Assembly: GCF_000591055.1 (NCBI RefSeq)
Contig: NC_020388.1
Location: 1,116,001-1,180,000 of the forward strand
Direction: 5' to 3'
DNA from: Natronomonas moolapensis 8.8.11
GTDB lineage: Archaea > Halobacteriota > Halobacteria > Halobacteriales > Haloarculaceae
DNA length: 64,000 nt
The translations under genes and the position numbers were made by a program. Below are positions 26,510 through 36,524 of this stretch, one piece after another. Below the pieces are notes generated by a model that saw only the letters and a program-made list of their open reading frames with translations, was not told where the DNA came from and searched no databases. Positions within the stretch are counted from its first letter, which is position 1. Each line of letters starts with the position of its first letter.

Positions 26510-27619
26510 TCATCTGGCTCCGTCCGCGTCGGGTGGAGCCGACGGAAACCGGAACCGAAAGCGCGTCCCGGTCGGCGAACGATCAGAGACGGTGACGCGT
26601 CCGCCGTAGGCGTCGACGAGCTTTCCGACGAGGTATAGCCCGATGCCGTCGCCCGAACTGTCCGGGTCGTGGACGCCCGGCTCGAAGAGGCGCCCGCGGA
26701 CGTCGGGCGGGATCCCGTCGCCGTCGTCGGCGATTTCGATTTCGATCGCCCCGTCGGCGGCGGTCGCAGTGACGGAGACCGTGAGGTCCGCCGGAGGATT
26801 GTGAACGACCGCGTTCTCGAGGACGTTCCGGAACACCTCGCCGACGAAGCGATCCGACTCGACATGGAGGTCGTCCCCGATGTCGGCGTCGATCGAGACG
26901 TCGGGGGCGTCCGACCGGATCACGGCGATCTCCTCCCGGAGGACGCACCCGATATCGACGCGCTCGAACTCCCCGCCGTCGGTCTCGGACTCCAAGACGA
27001 CGTTGGCAGTGTCGAGTAACTGCTCGATGCTTGCGGTCCGCTCCCCGATCGCTTCGGCGGGCGTCGGCGACGGATCGAACGTCGAGGGCCGGATCGAGTC
27101 GGCGTGATTCGAGATGGCGACCATGTGGTTTCTGATGTCGTGTTCGAGCAACCGCAAGAGGAAAACGAGCGTCTCCTCGCGGTCAGCGGTTCGGTCGGCG
27201 AGCCGTCGGTTTCGGGCGGCGCGGCCACGGTGCAACCCTACCAGAACGCCCGCGGCGGCTCCGGCGGAGCCGACGACGACGAACTCCCGGAGCGTGTCCA
27301 AGGCGATCGCCCCCGAGGTGAGCTCGGGGATCGCCCCCCAGAGGACCAGCGCCCCGGTGAACGCTGCCCCGCCGAGACACCACTTCGTCGCGAGTCGGTA
27401 CTCCATGGCAGGGGGGTCACTCCGGAGCAGTACGATCGCGGACATCACGACGATGTAACCGAACACCACGTGGACGACGATGCCGAAGACGGCTTGGTTG
27501 AGATCGGCCGTCCGGGGGCGGATCCACGCGAACCAAAGCGTCAGCCCGGACGCCGCGAAAACGATTCCGACGGAGCCGAGCAACAGCCCGAGCGATCGGC
27601 GGTGTGCCGTTTCAGACAT
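26510..27619 (-). CDS. membrane sensor histidine kinase
   Basis: 369 residues. Four or five membrane helices fill residues 10-135, followed by a dimerisation helix with the phospho-accepting His in LLEHDIRNHM (about 168), then an ATPase domain: N-box FRNVLENAVVHN, G1 DDGDGIP, G2 GDGIGLYLVGK. There is no PAS or HAMP domain, so the signal is probably sensed in the membrane. No response regulator lies next to it, as is common in haloarchaea. Start ATG at 27619. Confidence 0.88.
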   Translation of the reverse strand: MSETAHRRSLGLLLGSVGIVFAASGLTLWFAWIRPRTADLNQAVFGIVVHVVFGYIVVMSAIVLLRSDPPAMEYRLATKWCLGGAAFTGALVLWGAIPELTSGAIALDTLREFVVVGSAGAAAGVLVGLHRGRAARNRRLADRTADREETLVFLLRLLEHDIRNHMVAISNHADSIRPSTFDPSPTPAEAIGERTASIEQLLDTANVVLESETDGGEFERVDIGCVLREEIAVIRSDAPDVSIDADIGDDLHVESDRFVGEVFRNVLENAVVHNPPADLTVSVTATAADGAIEIEIADDGDGIPPDVRGRLFEPGVHDPDSSGDGIGLYLVGKLVDAYGGRVTVSDRSPTGTRFRFRFPSAPPDADGAR

Positions 27620-27856
27620 CGATACCCGTTGCTGCCCGTGTGGCGCTTCGTCGGCGCGGCGGATGTGGGCGGGCGCTCATCGTTCAGACGTGTCGGCCGA
27701 CGCCGGACGTCCGCCCGCCCGTTCGCTCCCGTCCCCGTGTCGGATCGGATCCGTGAACTCCCATGCTGGAGACACGACGCCACCCCGAACAACCGTTCGG
27801 GCCGACTCGCCCGCCGTTTCGATCGTCGATACCGACCGACGGCGGCGGCTTCGCGT

Positions 27857-29077
27857 CTATCCCTCGCCGTCACCCTCGCCCGGCGTTCGGAGCGGCTGGA
27901 GCCGCCCGTAGGTCAGCACGCGCCAGAGCCACTCCATCGGGCCGTACCGGAACCGCCGCAGCCAAAACACGGACAGCGGGATCTGGGTCGCCCAGATGGC
28001 CACGGCGACGCCTAGCGCCTCCACCCGGCTGACCGAGCCGAACAGCCCCAACCCGTGGCCGTAAAACACCGACGTGGCGAGGACCGTCTGGAAGAGGTAG
28101 TTGCTGAACGCTGTCCGGCCGACGGCCGACAGCGCGCGGGTTTCGATCCCCGTCGGACGCCACCGGCAATACCGAGCGATCACACCGACGTAGGCGGCGG
28201 CCAACGGCAGCGCGCCCCAGTAATTGAACTGCCGCCAAAACAGCGCCGCGCCGGCGCTCCAGTCGGCCGCCTGGATGTAGGCAACGCCGGCGACGACGGT
28301 TCCGATTCCGACCGCGCCCCCGACGGCGATCAGCCGGCTGTAGACCCGTGGATCGCGGTCGTTGGTCAGGACACCGGATTTGAAAAGCGCCATCCCGAAC
28401 AGCATCGCGCCGCTGACGCGCCAGGCGGTGTAGCCGAGCAGGCCTGCGGTCTGCCGCTGGAACGACGACGGAACCCGGTGGTCCATCTGGGCCAACCAAC
28501 CGCCGCGGTAGGTCTCGACCTCGGCCCGGAGGACCGACGCCGCCGGCCGCCACGAATCGCCGATGGCGGCCGCACCCGAACGCAGCCCCGAGAGGACCTC
28601 GATGGCCGACGGGACCGCATACAGCAGCGCGCCGAGGACGAGAAGCGACCGGACGGAGCGGTCCCGGAGTGCGACGACGACGAACGCACAGACGCCGTAG
28701 GAAAACAGGATGTCGCCGTACCAAAGCAGGTAGGCGTGCCCGAGGCCGAAGACGACGAGCCACGCCGACCGGCGGGTGTACAGCGATCGAGCGGATCGAC
28801 CCGCCTTGTCACCCCGGGTGAATAACACGACGCCGGCCCCGAAGAGGAACGTAAACAGCGTGATGAACTTCCCCTCGAAGAAGACGTGACTGAGGAGCCA
28901 CGCCCAGTAGTTCGCCCCCGTCAGATCGCCGTAGATCGTCGGATTGAGAAGCGTCAGCTCCGGCATCGAGAACAACTGGACGTTGATCACCAGGATGCCG
29001 AGGAGGGCAAACCCCCGGAGGACGTCGAGGCTCAGGATGCGTTCGGCGGGCGGGGTCGGGCCGCTCGGTTCGCTCAT
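27857..29077 (-). CDS. DUF418 family membrane protein
   Basis: 406 residues with about ten membrane helices. The N-terminus ERILSLDVLRGFALLGILV and the C-terminal region with FSNYLFQT and GPMEWLWRVLTYG are diagnostic of DUF418 (YeiB-like) proteins. These are related to heparan N-acetyltransferase-like membrane proteins and are thought to handle acyl or small-molecule transport, but no activity is proven. Monocistronic by layout. Confidence 0.88.
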   Translation of the reverse strand: MSEPSGPTPPAERILSLDVLRGFALLGILVINVQLFSMPELTLLNPTIYGDLTGANYWAWLLSHVFFEGKFITLFTFLFGAGVVLFTRGDKAGRSARSLYTRRSAWLVVFGLGHAYLLWYGDILFSYGVCAFVVVALRDRSVRSLLVLGALLYAVPSAIEVLSGLRSGAAAIGDSWRPAASVLRAEVETYRGGWLAQMDHRVPSSFQRQTAGLLGYTAWRVSGAMLFGMALFKSGVLTNDRDPRVYSRLIAVGGAVGIGTVVAGVAYIQAADWSAGAALFWRQFNYWGALPLAAAYVGVIARYCRWRPTGIETRALSAVGRTAFSNYLFQTVLATSVFYGHGLGLFGSVSRVEALGVAVAIWATQIPLSVFWLRRFRYGPMEWLWRVLTYGRLQPLRTPGEGDGEG

Positions 29078-29204
29078 GGCCTCCTCGGGGGGTCGTCGTT
29101 CGGGTGTGCCCGCCGATGCATCGGTTCAGTGTGTGATAACGGGAGAGATATCAAAGTCGTGTTGGAGCGTCAGGGCGGAGGCGACCGCCCGTTCCGGATC
29201 GCCG

Positions 29205-29870
29205 TCATCCTCTGAGCAACCGGACCACTTCGTCGGAGATGTCGGTTCTGACGGCGACCAGATACCGGAGCCCGGGTTCGAGAACCATCTCCGGCCCGGG
29301 GAGTTGGTTGCTGTCGCGTCCGGCGACGACGATGGCCCCCCGCGGAAAGGCGACGGATTGGAGCTCCCGGTTGGCGACCGGCGCGTCCTCGGCGACCGTG
29401 ATCTCCAGCAGCGTGAGATCGTCGGTGACGTGCTCGACAGCCTGCACGCCGCCGCCCGCGACGTGTATGATCTCGTTGGTCGCGGCGTGTGCCGCCAGCT
29501 CTTCGGGGTAGACCACTTGATCGACGAGTCCGGCGTACTCGTCTTTTTCGCCGTGGTCGATCCGCGCGACGGTCCCGATATCCTGTTGGACCTTCCGTGC
29601 CATCGTACAGATGCCGATGTTGGTCATCGCCCCGTACCCGGTCAACGCTGCGAAGACGTCGCTCCGCTCGAGACCCGCTTGTTCGAGGATCGACCGCCGA
29701 CCGCCGTCCCCCTCGATAACGGTCGCGTCGTACTGCTCGCTGAGGAACGCCACCCGATCCGGGTCCTTTTCGATTATCACAACGTCGTGGCCGCGTTTCG
29801 AGAGGTTCCGTGCAGCGTTGTAGCCGACGTGCTGGCCGCCGACGATGACGACTCGCAGATCGGTGCTCAT
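29205..29870 (-). CDS. TrkA-type NAD-binding regulatory protein
   Basis: 221 residues: a TrkA-N Rossmann domain (GGQHVGYNAARNL; then EKDPDRV and EGDGGRRSILEQAG), followed by a TrkA-C domain (about 140-221, ISDEVVRLLRG at the end). Such proteins gate potassium channels and other ion or solute carriers by binding NAD(H) or nucleotides. It is divergent from the amino-acid permease at 30020, which it may regulate. Confidence 0.87.
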   Translation of the reverse strand: MSTDLRVVIVGGQHVGYNAARNLSKRGHDVVIIEKDPDRVAFLSEQYDATVIEGDGGRRSILEQAGLERSDVFAALTGYGAMTNIGICTMARKVQQDIGTVARIDHGEKDEYAGLVDQVVYPEELAAHAATNEIIHVAGGGVQAVEHVTDDLTLLEITVAEDAPVANRELQSVAFPRGAIVVAGRDSNQLPGPEMVLEPGLRYLVAVRTDISDEVVRLLRG

Positions 29871-30019
29871 TTGTCACCGTTCACCCGACAGCTAAATGTA
29901 GGTTTCGCTGATACAGTTATGAAGCACCGTGCAATCGTATCACACCAATTGGTGGATATATATGCCCGACGGGCCTGTGAAGCGAGTGCAATAATGACAG
30001 TCCACTGGAGCAAAGCGCG

Positions 30020-31495
30020 ATGAGCAGCCACGATCAGCGAACGCCCGAAGCTGAACTGACCCTGCTGGACGCGACGATGATCGGCATGGGGGCGATGATC
30101 GGCGCGGGCATCTTCGTGCTCACCGGCCTCGCGGCGGAGATTTCCGGGCCAGCCGCGCTACTCGTGTTCCTCCTGAACGGGGTCGTGACCGCGTTCACGG
30201 GGCTCTCGTACGCGGAACTGGCCTCCGCGATCCCGAAAAGCGGCGGCGGTTACGCCTTCGTCCGGGAGATCTTCGACGACTTCGGCTCGTTCATTATGGG
30301 CTGGATGCTCTGGTTCGCGTACATGATCGCCGGCGCGCTGTACGCGCTCGGGTTCGCGCCAAACTTCCTCGAGTTACTCCACGTCTACGGCGTCGTGGCG
30401 CCGCCGGATCAGGTGGGTGCTGTCGTGATTCCGCTGTTGGGGATCGGCGTTCCCGCGAAGTTCGTCCTCGCGTTCGTCGCGGTCGCGGGACTCGTCGCGC
30501 TGAATGCCGCGTCCACGGCCGCAAGCGGGAGTGCCGAAACGGCGTTCACGATCATCAAGGTCTCAATCTTGGTGGTGTTCGTCGCGTTCGGGTTCTTTTC
30601 GGCCGGTGGCGGCGGCGAAACCAGTTTCACGTTCCAGAACTTCGACCCGCTGTTTCCGGAGAGTGCCGGCGCGTTCAGCATCCTCCCAGCCATGGGGCTC
30701 ACGTTCATCGCGTTCGAGGGGTACGACCTCATCACGACTGTCACCGAGGAGGTAGAGAACCCCCGCGAGAACATACCCAAGGCGATCTTCCTGAGTTTGG
30801 GTGCGACCGTGCTCGTGTACCTTCTGGTCGTAACGGTCGCCATCGGCACGCTGGGTGCCGAGGAGTTGGCTGCCGCCGGTGAGGCCGGAATCGCGGCGGC
30901 GGCAACCTCGTTCATGCCGACCGGCGTCCCGCTCATCCAGAACGGCGGCGCACTCATCGTCTTCGGCGCCGTGTTCTCGACGATCACCGCGCTGAACGCG
31001 GTGGTGATCGCCTCCTCGCGGGTCGCGTTCTCGATGGGTCGGGAGGGGCAGTTGCTGCCGTCGATCGGTCGGATCCACTACCGGTTCGGGACGCCGTTCG
31101 TCGCGGTGCTTTTGAGCGCGGTCGTCATGCTCGGATCGGTCGTGCTCCCGACACAGAGCGCGGGGAACATGTCGAGTCTGTTCTTTCTTCTGTCGTTCAT
31201 CGTGGTGAACGTCGCGGTGATCAGGCTCCGCCGGAAGCGGCCGAACATGAACCGTCCCTATGAGATCCCGTACTACCCGGTTCCGCCGATTCTAGGCATC
31301 GTCCTGAACAGCGTGCTCGCCGTCGTTTTGATCGGCTTCCTCGTGCAGACAGACCTGCTCGCGCTCCTGCTCAGCGCCGGGTGGTTGGTGGTCGGCGGGG
31401 TGATGTACGTCGCACTCAACAGATACCGGGCACGAGGGGACGACGCCGATTCGACGGCGGAACAGCCGACCGTAGACGAGCCCACAGAGGAGTGA
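30020..31495 (+). CDS. APC-family amino acid permease
   Basis: 491 residues and about 12 membrane helices. The first helix has the APC substrate-binding signature MIGMGAMIGAGIFVLTGLAA. Helix 6 appears as MGLTFIAFEGYDLITTVTEEVENPRENIPKAI, a typical APC consensus. It should carry amino acids or related amines coupled to ions. The C-terminal tail is acidic and cytosolic, without a fused USP domain. A TATA-like GGATATATATG lies about 60 bp upstream, and the TrkA-type gene is divergent. Confidence 0.9.
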   Translation: MSSHDQRTPEAELTLLDATMIGMGAMIGAGIFVLTGLAAEISGPAALLVFLLNGVVTAFTGLSYAELASAIPKSGGGYAFVREIFDDFGSFIMGWMLWFAYMIAGALYALGFAPNFLELLHVYGVVAPPDQVGAVVIPLLGIGVPAKFVLAFVAVAGLVALNAASTAASGSAETAFTIIKVSILVVFVAFGFFSAGGGGETSFTFQNFDPLFPESAGAFSILPAMGLTFIAFEGYDLITTVTEEVENPRENIPKAIFLSLGATVLVYLLVVTVAIGTLGAEELAAAGEAGIAAAATSFMPTGVPLIQNGGALIVFGAVFSTITALNAVVIASSRVAFSMGREGQLLPSIGRIHYRFGTPFVAVLLSAVVMLGSVVLPTQSAGNMSSLFFLLSFIVVNVAVIRLRRKRPNMNRPYEIPYYPVPPILGIVLNSVLAVVLIGFLVQTDLLALLLSAGWLVVGGVMYVALNRYRARGDDADSTAEQPTVDEPTEE

Positions 31496-31532
31496 GGTGG
31501 CGCGGGACCTCGCGCGGGCCGCGTCGGGATTC

Positions 31533-31601
31533 GAACAGTTCGTTCGCTCTCCGACGAACAGTTCGTTCGCTTTCCGACGAACAGCTCGCTCGCCTTCCGA
31601 C
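31533..31601. repeat. three tandem 23-bp repeats
   Basis: Three direct units of 23 bp, starting at 31533, 31556 and 31579. Units 1 and 2 differ at one position; unit 3 has four further substitutions. Each holds GAACAGTTCGTTCGC or a close variant, itself partly palindromic (CGAACAGTTCG). The array lies just after the permease stop and before tRNA-Ile. Confidence 0.85.
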
Positions 31602-31776
31602 CGCGTTGAGAACGTGATTCGGCTCAAGGCTTCCCCCGACGTGAGGGCCCCCAACAGGTTCCTACGTCGGATCGTCGAAAACGCGTCGCTGACGAAACGT
31701 GGTATCGTCCGAAATTGGGCGCCTACGGGAGTTTGGCCACCGATTTCCGACGGCCAAGGACCGTTCGGAAACCGAG

Positions 31777-31851
31777 TGGGCCAACTCGGATTTGAACCGA
31801 GGACCTCCCGGTTATCAGCCGAGCGCTCATACCTAGCTGAGCTATTGGCCC
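31777..31851 (-). tRNA. tRNA-Ile (anticodon GAT)
   Basis: Cloverleaf on the minus strand: acceptor GGGCCAA pairing with TTGGCCC, D arm AGCTCAGCTAGGTATGAGC, anticodon stem CTCGG/CCGGG around CTGATAA (anticodon GAT), T arm with GGTTCAAATCC, discriminator A. No intron. Confidence 0.95.
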
Positions 31852-31931
31852 TAGGTAGGCGCGTTTCACCGTAGCGCCGTGGATTGTTTAAACGTTTCTT
31901 TTCGCCCGCCCCTCGGCGGGTCCTCGCACGG

Positions 31932-32564
31932 TTATCGGTCTCGCGAGGCGCCGTCGTCCCCGTCGTCAGTCCCGGAGACGTCCTCGAACTCGTAGTCCTC
32001 TTCGCCCATCTCGACCGTCTCGCCGTCGTAGTCGGCGGCGCCGGCGTCGGTGTCCGGCCCCGGCCCTGGCCCCGGTCCCGGACTCTGGCCGCCGAAGCCG
32101 CCCCCGAACCCGCTCGCATCGCCGTCACCGCCGGGGAACCCGCCGATGTAGACGTTGCCGCTTGCGAAGCCGTCGGTCTTGTCGTCGATGTACGGCTTGA
32201 CGACGTAGCGTTTGACGACCAGTCGGATCGGGTACCGCGTCGGCGGCAACACGAGAACGAGTCCGAGCAGGTCGGTGACGAGGCCGGGCGTGAGCATCAA
32301 CGCGCCGGCGACGAGGAGCAAGGCGCCGTCGAGCAGTTCGTCGGTCGGTGGGTCGCCGCGCGCGAGTTTGCGCTGAATCTTCCGGATCGTGTGGCGGCCC
32401 TCCGCCCGGACCAAGAGGAGCCCGATCAGCGCGGTCAACACGACGACGGCGACCGTCGCCGCCGGACCGATCGTCACCGGTCCCAGCCCGGTCGCGAGGA
32501 CGACGAGCAACAGGACGTCCGCGAGGGGGACGAGCAGCGCGATCCCGATGAGCCGCAGATACAT
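31932..32564 (-). CDS. fxsA: FxsA family membrane protein
   Basis: 210 residues. The FxsA domain spans about 1-125 with helices at 5-25, 30-50 and 80-110 and the conserved GALLLVAGALMLTPGLVTDLLGL. A Gly/Pro/Asp-rich low-complexity tail (about 140-210) is typical of haloarchaeal members. In E. coli, FxsA overproduction suppresses F-plasmid exclusion of phage T7; the native role is unknown. Confidence 0.85.
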   Translation of the reverse strand: MYLRLIGIALLVPLADVLLLVVLATGLGPVTIGPAATVAVVVLTALIGLLLVRAEGRHTIRKIQRKLARGDPPTDELLDGALLLVAGALMLTPGLVTDLLGLVLVLPPTRYPIRLVVKRYVVKPYIDDKTDGFASGNVYIGGFPGGDGDASGFGGGFGGQSPGPGPGPGPDTDAGAADYDGETVEMGEEDYEFEDVSGTDDGDDGASRDR

Positions 32565-32687
32565 ACCTCCGGCTACCGGCGGCCTCGGGAAAACGTTTCC
32601 GAGAGGCGAGGGGCGGCCGCGTCCCGCCGACGAAACGGGGGGCGTCGAAGCGACATCGCCTTAGGGTGGGGGCCACTTCCCGGACGT

Positions 32688-34229
32688 ATGCAAGCCGCGC
32701 TCGTAATCCTCGACGGTTGGGGCCTCGGCGACGGTGGCGAGGGCGACGCCGTCTCGGCGGCCGCGACGCCGACCGTCGACCACCTCCGCGACGCCGGGGC
32801 GTACGGAACGCTCGAAACCCACGGCAGACGCGTCGGGCTTCCCGACGGACAGATGGGCAACAGCGAGGTCGGCCACCTCAACATCGGCGCGGGACGGGTA
32901 CTCAAACAGGACTCAACGCGGGTGACGGACGACATCGACGCCGGCGTCTTCGCCGACAACGAGGCGATCGGCGAGGCGCTCTCGCACGCCGACGACGGCG
33001 GACGGGTCCACTTCCTCGGGCTCGTCAGCGACGGCGGCGTCCACTCCTATCAGGCCCACCTCCACGCGCTGATCGAACTCGCCGCAGAGCAGGGGGTCGA
33101 GGCCGTCACCCACGTCTTCACCGACGGCCGTGATACGGCCCCCGAGGGCGGGGTGGGCTTTCTCGCCGACCTCGAGGCGACGGTCGAGGCGAACGGCACC
33201 GGGCACGTCGGGACGGTCTGTGGGCGCTACTACGCGATGGACCGCGACGGGAACTGGGCGCGGACGAAGCGCGCCTACGACGCCATCGTCGAAGGTGAAG
33301 CCCCCCACGCCGCCGCATCTGCTGTCGAGGCTGTCGAGGCCTCGTACGACCGCGGCGAGACGGACGAGTACGTCGAGCCGACGCTGATCGAGGGTGCGCC
33401 CCCGCTTTCGGACGGCGACGCCGCCGTCTTCTTCAATTTCCGGGCCGATCGGGCCCGCCAACTCACCCGGATGCTCGCCGACATCGACCCCGAATGGGCC
33501 GTCGAGACCGACCCGCCCGAGGTCGAGCTCGTGACGATGACCGAGTACGACGAGACGTTCGGCCTTCCGGTCGCCTACCCGCCGCTGGAGCCCGAACGGA
33601 CGCTCGGTGAAGCGCTCGCCGAGGCCGGGCGCACGCAGCTTCGGGCCGCCGAGTCCGAGAAGTACGCCCACGTCACCTACTTTCTGAACGGCGGCCGCGA
33701 GACCGCCTTCGATGGCGAATACCGCGAGATCGTTCCGAGCCCCGACGTCCCGACCTACGACGAGCGGCCGGAGATGTCGGCGGCCGAGTTAACCGACACC
33801 GCGATCGACGCGATCGAGCGCGGGGTCGGCGACGGCGAGACGGCTGGTCCCCACGACCTCGACGTCTTGGTGTTGAACTACGCCAACCCGGACATGGTCG
33901 GCCACAGCGGTGATTTCGACGCCGCGGTCTCGGCCGTCGAGGCCGTCGACACCCACCTCGCCCGCCTCGAAGAGACGGTCCGGGCGGCCGGCGGCCACCT
34001 CTTCGTGACCGCCGACCACGGCAACGCCGACGATATGGGAACGCCCGAGGACCCCCACACCGCCCACACGACGAACCCGGTGCCGTTCGTTTACCTCGCG
34101 CCGGACGGCACCGACGGCGACCGGACGGTCCGGCCGGGAGGGACGCTCGCCGACATCGCGCCGACGCTGCTGTCGCGGATCGATGTCGAGGTGCCCGGGG
34201 CGATGACCGGTGACCACCTGCTAGAATGA
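32688..34229 (+). CDS. gpmI: 2,3-bisphosphoglycerate-independent phosphoglycerate mutase
   Basis: 513 residues, start ATG at 32688. It interconverts 3- and 2-phosphoglycerate in glycolysis and gluconeogenesis using two manganese ions. The metal-bound catalytic Ser is in LPDGQMGNSEVGH near 62-72. Other metal ligands are in VILDGWG (N-terminus), NYANPDMVGHSG and VTADHGNAD. The length is normal for the family. It overlaps the hydrolase start downstream by 4 nt. Confidence 0.96.
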   Translation: MQAALVILDGWGLGDGGEGDAVSAAATPTVDHLRDAGAYGTLETHGRRVGLPDGQMGNSEVGHLNIGAGRVLKQDSTRVTDDIDAGVFADNEAIGEALSHADDGGRVHFLGLVSDGGVHSYQAHLHALIELAAEQGVEAVTHVFTDGRDTAPEGGVGFLADLEATVEANGTGHVGTVCGRYYAMDRDGNWARTKRAYDAIVEGEAPHAAASAVEAVEASYDRGETDEYVEPTLIEGAPPLSDGDAAVFFNFRADRARQLTRMLADIDPEWAVETDPPEVELVTMTEYDETFGLPVAYPPLEPERTLGEALAEAGRTQLRAAESEKYAHVTYFLNGGRETAFDGEYREIVPSPDVPTYDERPEMSAAELTDTAIDAIERGVGDGETAGPHDLDVLVLNYANPDMVGHSGDFDAAVSAVEAVDTHLARLEETVRAAGGHLFVTADHGNADDMGTPEDPHTAHTTNPVPFVYLAPDGTDGDRTVRPGGTLADIAPTLLSRIDVEVPGAMTGDHLLE

Positions 34230-34828
34230 GCAAGGCGGTCGTCGTTCCCTCGGATCGGGATGTCCGCGGGACGCTCGACGCGCCGGCGAGCGACTGCTGT
34301 GTGGTCGCGTGCCCGCCGCATCCACAGATGGGCGGCAGCCGAACCGATCCCCGACTCGAGGCGGTGAGCGACGCCCTCGAGTGTGCGTGTCTCCGCTTCG
34401 ATTACGGGGCCTGGGACGGCGGCCGCGGCGAACTCGGGGACACCCGGGACGCTCTCGCGTGGGCGCGGGCCAACCACGAGCGCGTGGGGCTTTTTGGATA
34501 CAGTTTCGGGGGCTGTCTCGCCGTCGCCGCCGCCGCCCGCGAGTCCGCGGCCGGGACGGCACCTGACGGTGTCGTGGCGCTGTCGCCCGCCGCGAGGCTC
34601 TCCGCGGGCGTCGACGCGGTCGCCGCACTCGACGACGTTGCGTGTCCGATCGCGGTGGTGTACGGCGAGCGGGACGCGACTGTCGACGCCGAGGCGGTCG
34701 CCGATCGGGCTCGGGCACGCGGCGGCGAGGTCCGGACCCTCCCCGCGGACCACCACTTCGTGGGCCAGACCGCAAACGCCGGCGACACCGTCGCCGATCT
34801 TTTTACACACGCCGCTCGCGATCGCTGA
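34226..34828 (+). CDS. alpha/beta hydrolase, dienelactone hydrolase-like
   Basis: 200 residues starting with an ATGA overlap with gpmI. The nucleophile elbow is GYSFGG (about 91-96), the acid is in GERDATVDA and the His in LPADHHFVG. Short members of this family have a CPPHPQMGGS oxyanion region as seen here near 29-38. Substrate unknown. Probably translated from the gpmI mRNA. Confidence 0.85.
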   Translation: MSKAVVVPSDRDVRGTLDAPASDCCVVACPPHPQMGGSRTDPRLEAVSDALECACLRFDYGAWDGGRGELGDTRDALAWARANHERVGLFGYSFGGCLAVAAAARESAAGTAPDGVVALSPAARLSAGVDAVAALDDVACPIAVVYGERDATVDAEAVADRARARGGEVRTLPADHHFVGQTANAGDTVADLFTHAARDR

Positions 34829-34873
34829 TGAGCGACGTCCGTCGGGTCCCCAGCTGTGTGGACCGCCCGGGCA

Positions 34874-35144
34874 TCAGTGCGTCGCCATAGCGATCCTCGC
34901 GAAGGTGTCTCGATCGGGCCACGTTCCGGCTCGGGTGGTCACCCCGGTGATGAAATCGAGCAGCTGCGCCGTCTGCCGGGGCAGCGGCGTCGGCCTGACC
35001 TCCTGGACAGTCTCGTGATACTTGAGGAGCCTCAGCTCCGCGAACGACAATAGCGACTGAATACAGATGTTAGGTACCTCAACGGGAATGCCGCCAGAGG
35101 CGGCGTTAATGAATGTCGTCTTGGGATTTAGGCGAAAGGGTTGA
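34874..35144 (-). pseudogene. open reading frame without start codon beside tRNA-Thr
   Basis: A minus-strand frame runs open from inside tRNA-Thr to a TGA at 34876-34874, about 90 codons. It contains protein-like text: PKTTFINAASGGIPVEVP, FAELRLLKYHETVQEVRP, LPRQTAQLLDFITGVTTRAG. No ATG or GTG lies near its left end. It begins exactly where the tRNA 3' end stops, as seen for gene remnants left by integration at tRNAs. No family is recognised. Confidence 0.35.
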
Positions 35145-35216
35145 AGCCTAGGCCGGGATTTGAACCCGGGCTCTCGTCCTTACCAAGGACGCGCTTTACC
35201 GCTAAGCTACCCAGGC
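35145..35216 (-). tRNA. tRNA-Thr (anticodon GGT)
   Basis: Minus-strand cloverleaf: acceptor GCCTGGG with CCTAGGC (one G-U pair), D arm AGCTTAGCGGTAAAGC, anticodon stem CGTCC/GGACG around TTGGTAA (anticodon GGT), T arm with GGTTCAAATCC, discriminator T. Confidence 0.94.
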
Positions 35217-35420
35217 ACTCAGGGTGCGTACACCCCGTTTTTCCGCCGTCTGCACTCGATTCTATTACACAACCGTATAAGAATGTGATGAAAGCCACCG
35301 GGCGTGCCGTACTGTGACGTGCCAAAGAAATAATCGAACCCCATCTGAAGCTCCCACCCTCGATGAAATTAACCACTCATTCAGTCGTTCGTCAAGCAAT
35401 TTCGGGCGCAATACCCCCGG

Positions 35421-36524
35421 TTAGAAATCAGAAAGTGAAGCGACCTCGCCACCCCGCTTGTTTTTTTCAATCTGAACATCCGTATCCTCCACAGGGCTGT
35501 GTGACACCTCATAACCCTCCTCAGTTTCTCGAATATCGGAAACCGAGTAGAACTGAATCGGCTTCTCTTGTTTCGTCGTGACGGGGAAATCGTAGTTGTC
35601 GGCCCGGTACTTGCACTCCTTCCCCTCGGAGAGACGCTCCTCGAGAAACTCGCTGTGTTCGTCCAACCGCCGTTTGACGACCTCACGCGAGTATTCAGGA
35701 ACGTTTTCGACTCGGTGCTCAAACAACTGAACGAACTCCTCGTCCAGTTCGTATCCGACGGAGTTTCGCCCCGCGACCATCGCGGCGAACGAGGTCGTGC
35801 CCGTTCCCCAAAATGGGTCAAGCACCGTGTCTCCGTAGACAGAATACATATTGATGAGCCGATACGGGATCTCGAATGGATACGCCGCAGACCGCTCTCT
35901 CAATTCGTTTCGTTCGAGGAATTGAATCTCCCCCTTGATATCCGTCCAAACGTCGGAGAACCACTGGTTCCGTTCTTCCCAAAAATACGCCGAATTATAC
36001 CGCCGTTCCGACCCCGGCTCGAAGGTTCGACTCTCCTTCCCGTTACGGAAGACGAGGATGTACTCGTGTTCGAGTGTGACGTATGCGTTGGGCGGGAGCA
36101 TACCTGAGCCCATAAATTTGGCTCCCGAATTGACGGGCTTGCGCCACAGAAGTTCGGGCAGAGGCTCGAAGCCGAGATCTTCGAAGGCGTTGATGATTCG
36201 AGAATGGTTCTGGAAAACACGAAAACTTCCGTCCACTTTTCGTGTTGCGTCACCGATATTGATACACGCAATGCCGCCATCAATCAGTACCCGGCTGACT
36301 TCTTTCCAGACCTTCTCGAGCTCCTCGTGCATCTGTGAGGCGGCGGCGTGCCCCTCGCCCGCTTCGAGAGAAGCTGTTATTTCCGGGTTGAGTTCGGAGA
36401 ATAGCTCGTCCCACATCTCGATCATGGGATAGGGCGGAGAGGTAACGACCAGTTCGACGGAGTCGTCGTCTGTCTTTGAAAGCGAGCGAGAGTCTCCGGT
36501 AACGATGCAGTGAGTCGTCTCCAT
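35421..36524 (-). CDS. zim: CTAG-modifying DNA methyltransferase Zim (amino-methylase, beta class)
   Basis: An amino-group DNA methylase. The motif order is catalytic TSPPYP first (about 28-33 of the METTH start) and SAM-binding DPFWGTGTT later (about 235-243), i.e. beta class. The text [31 protein letters not shown] and [21 protein letters not shown] matches my memory of Zim, the N4-cytosine CTAG methylase widespread in haloarchaea. ATG at 36524 is preferred over the GTG at 36539 because an AT-rich TATA-like stretch lies 30 bp upstream of it. No nuclease partner is adjacent. Base composition is clearly more AT-rich than both flanks, suggesting transfer together with the tRNA-Thr flank. Confidence 0.82.
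   Translation of the reverse strand: METTHCIVTGDSRSLSKTDDDSVELVVTSPPYPMIEMWDELFSELNPEITASLEAGEGHAAASQMHEELEKVWKEVSRVLIDGGIACINIGDATRKVDGSFRVFQNHSRIINAFEDLGFEPLPELLWRKPVNSGAKFMGSGMLPPNAYVTLEHEYILVFRNGKESRTFEPGSERRYNSAYFWEERNQWFSDVWTDIKGEIQFLERNELRERSAAYPFEIPYRLINMYSVYGDTVLDPFWGTGTTSFAAMVAGRNSVGYELDEEFVQLFEHRVENVPEYSREVVKRRLDEHSEFLEERLSEGKECKYRADNYDFPVTTKQEKPIQFYSVSDIRETEEGYEVSHSPVEDTDVQIEKNKRGGEVASLSDF

Noticed and set aside
27104-28015. Plus-strand 303-codon frame over the histidine kinase and the following gap
   Set aside because: Shadow of the kinase gene; composition-driven.
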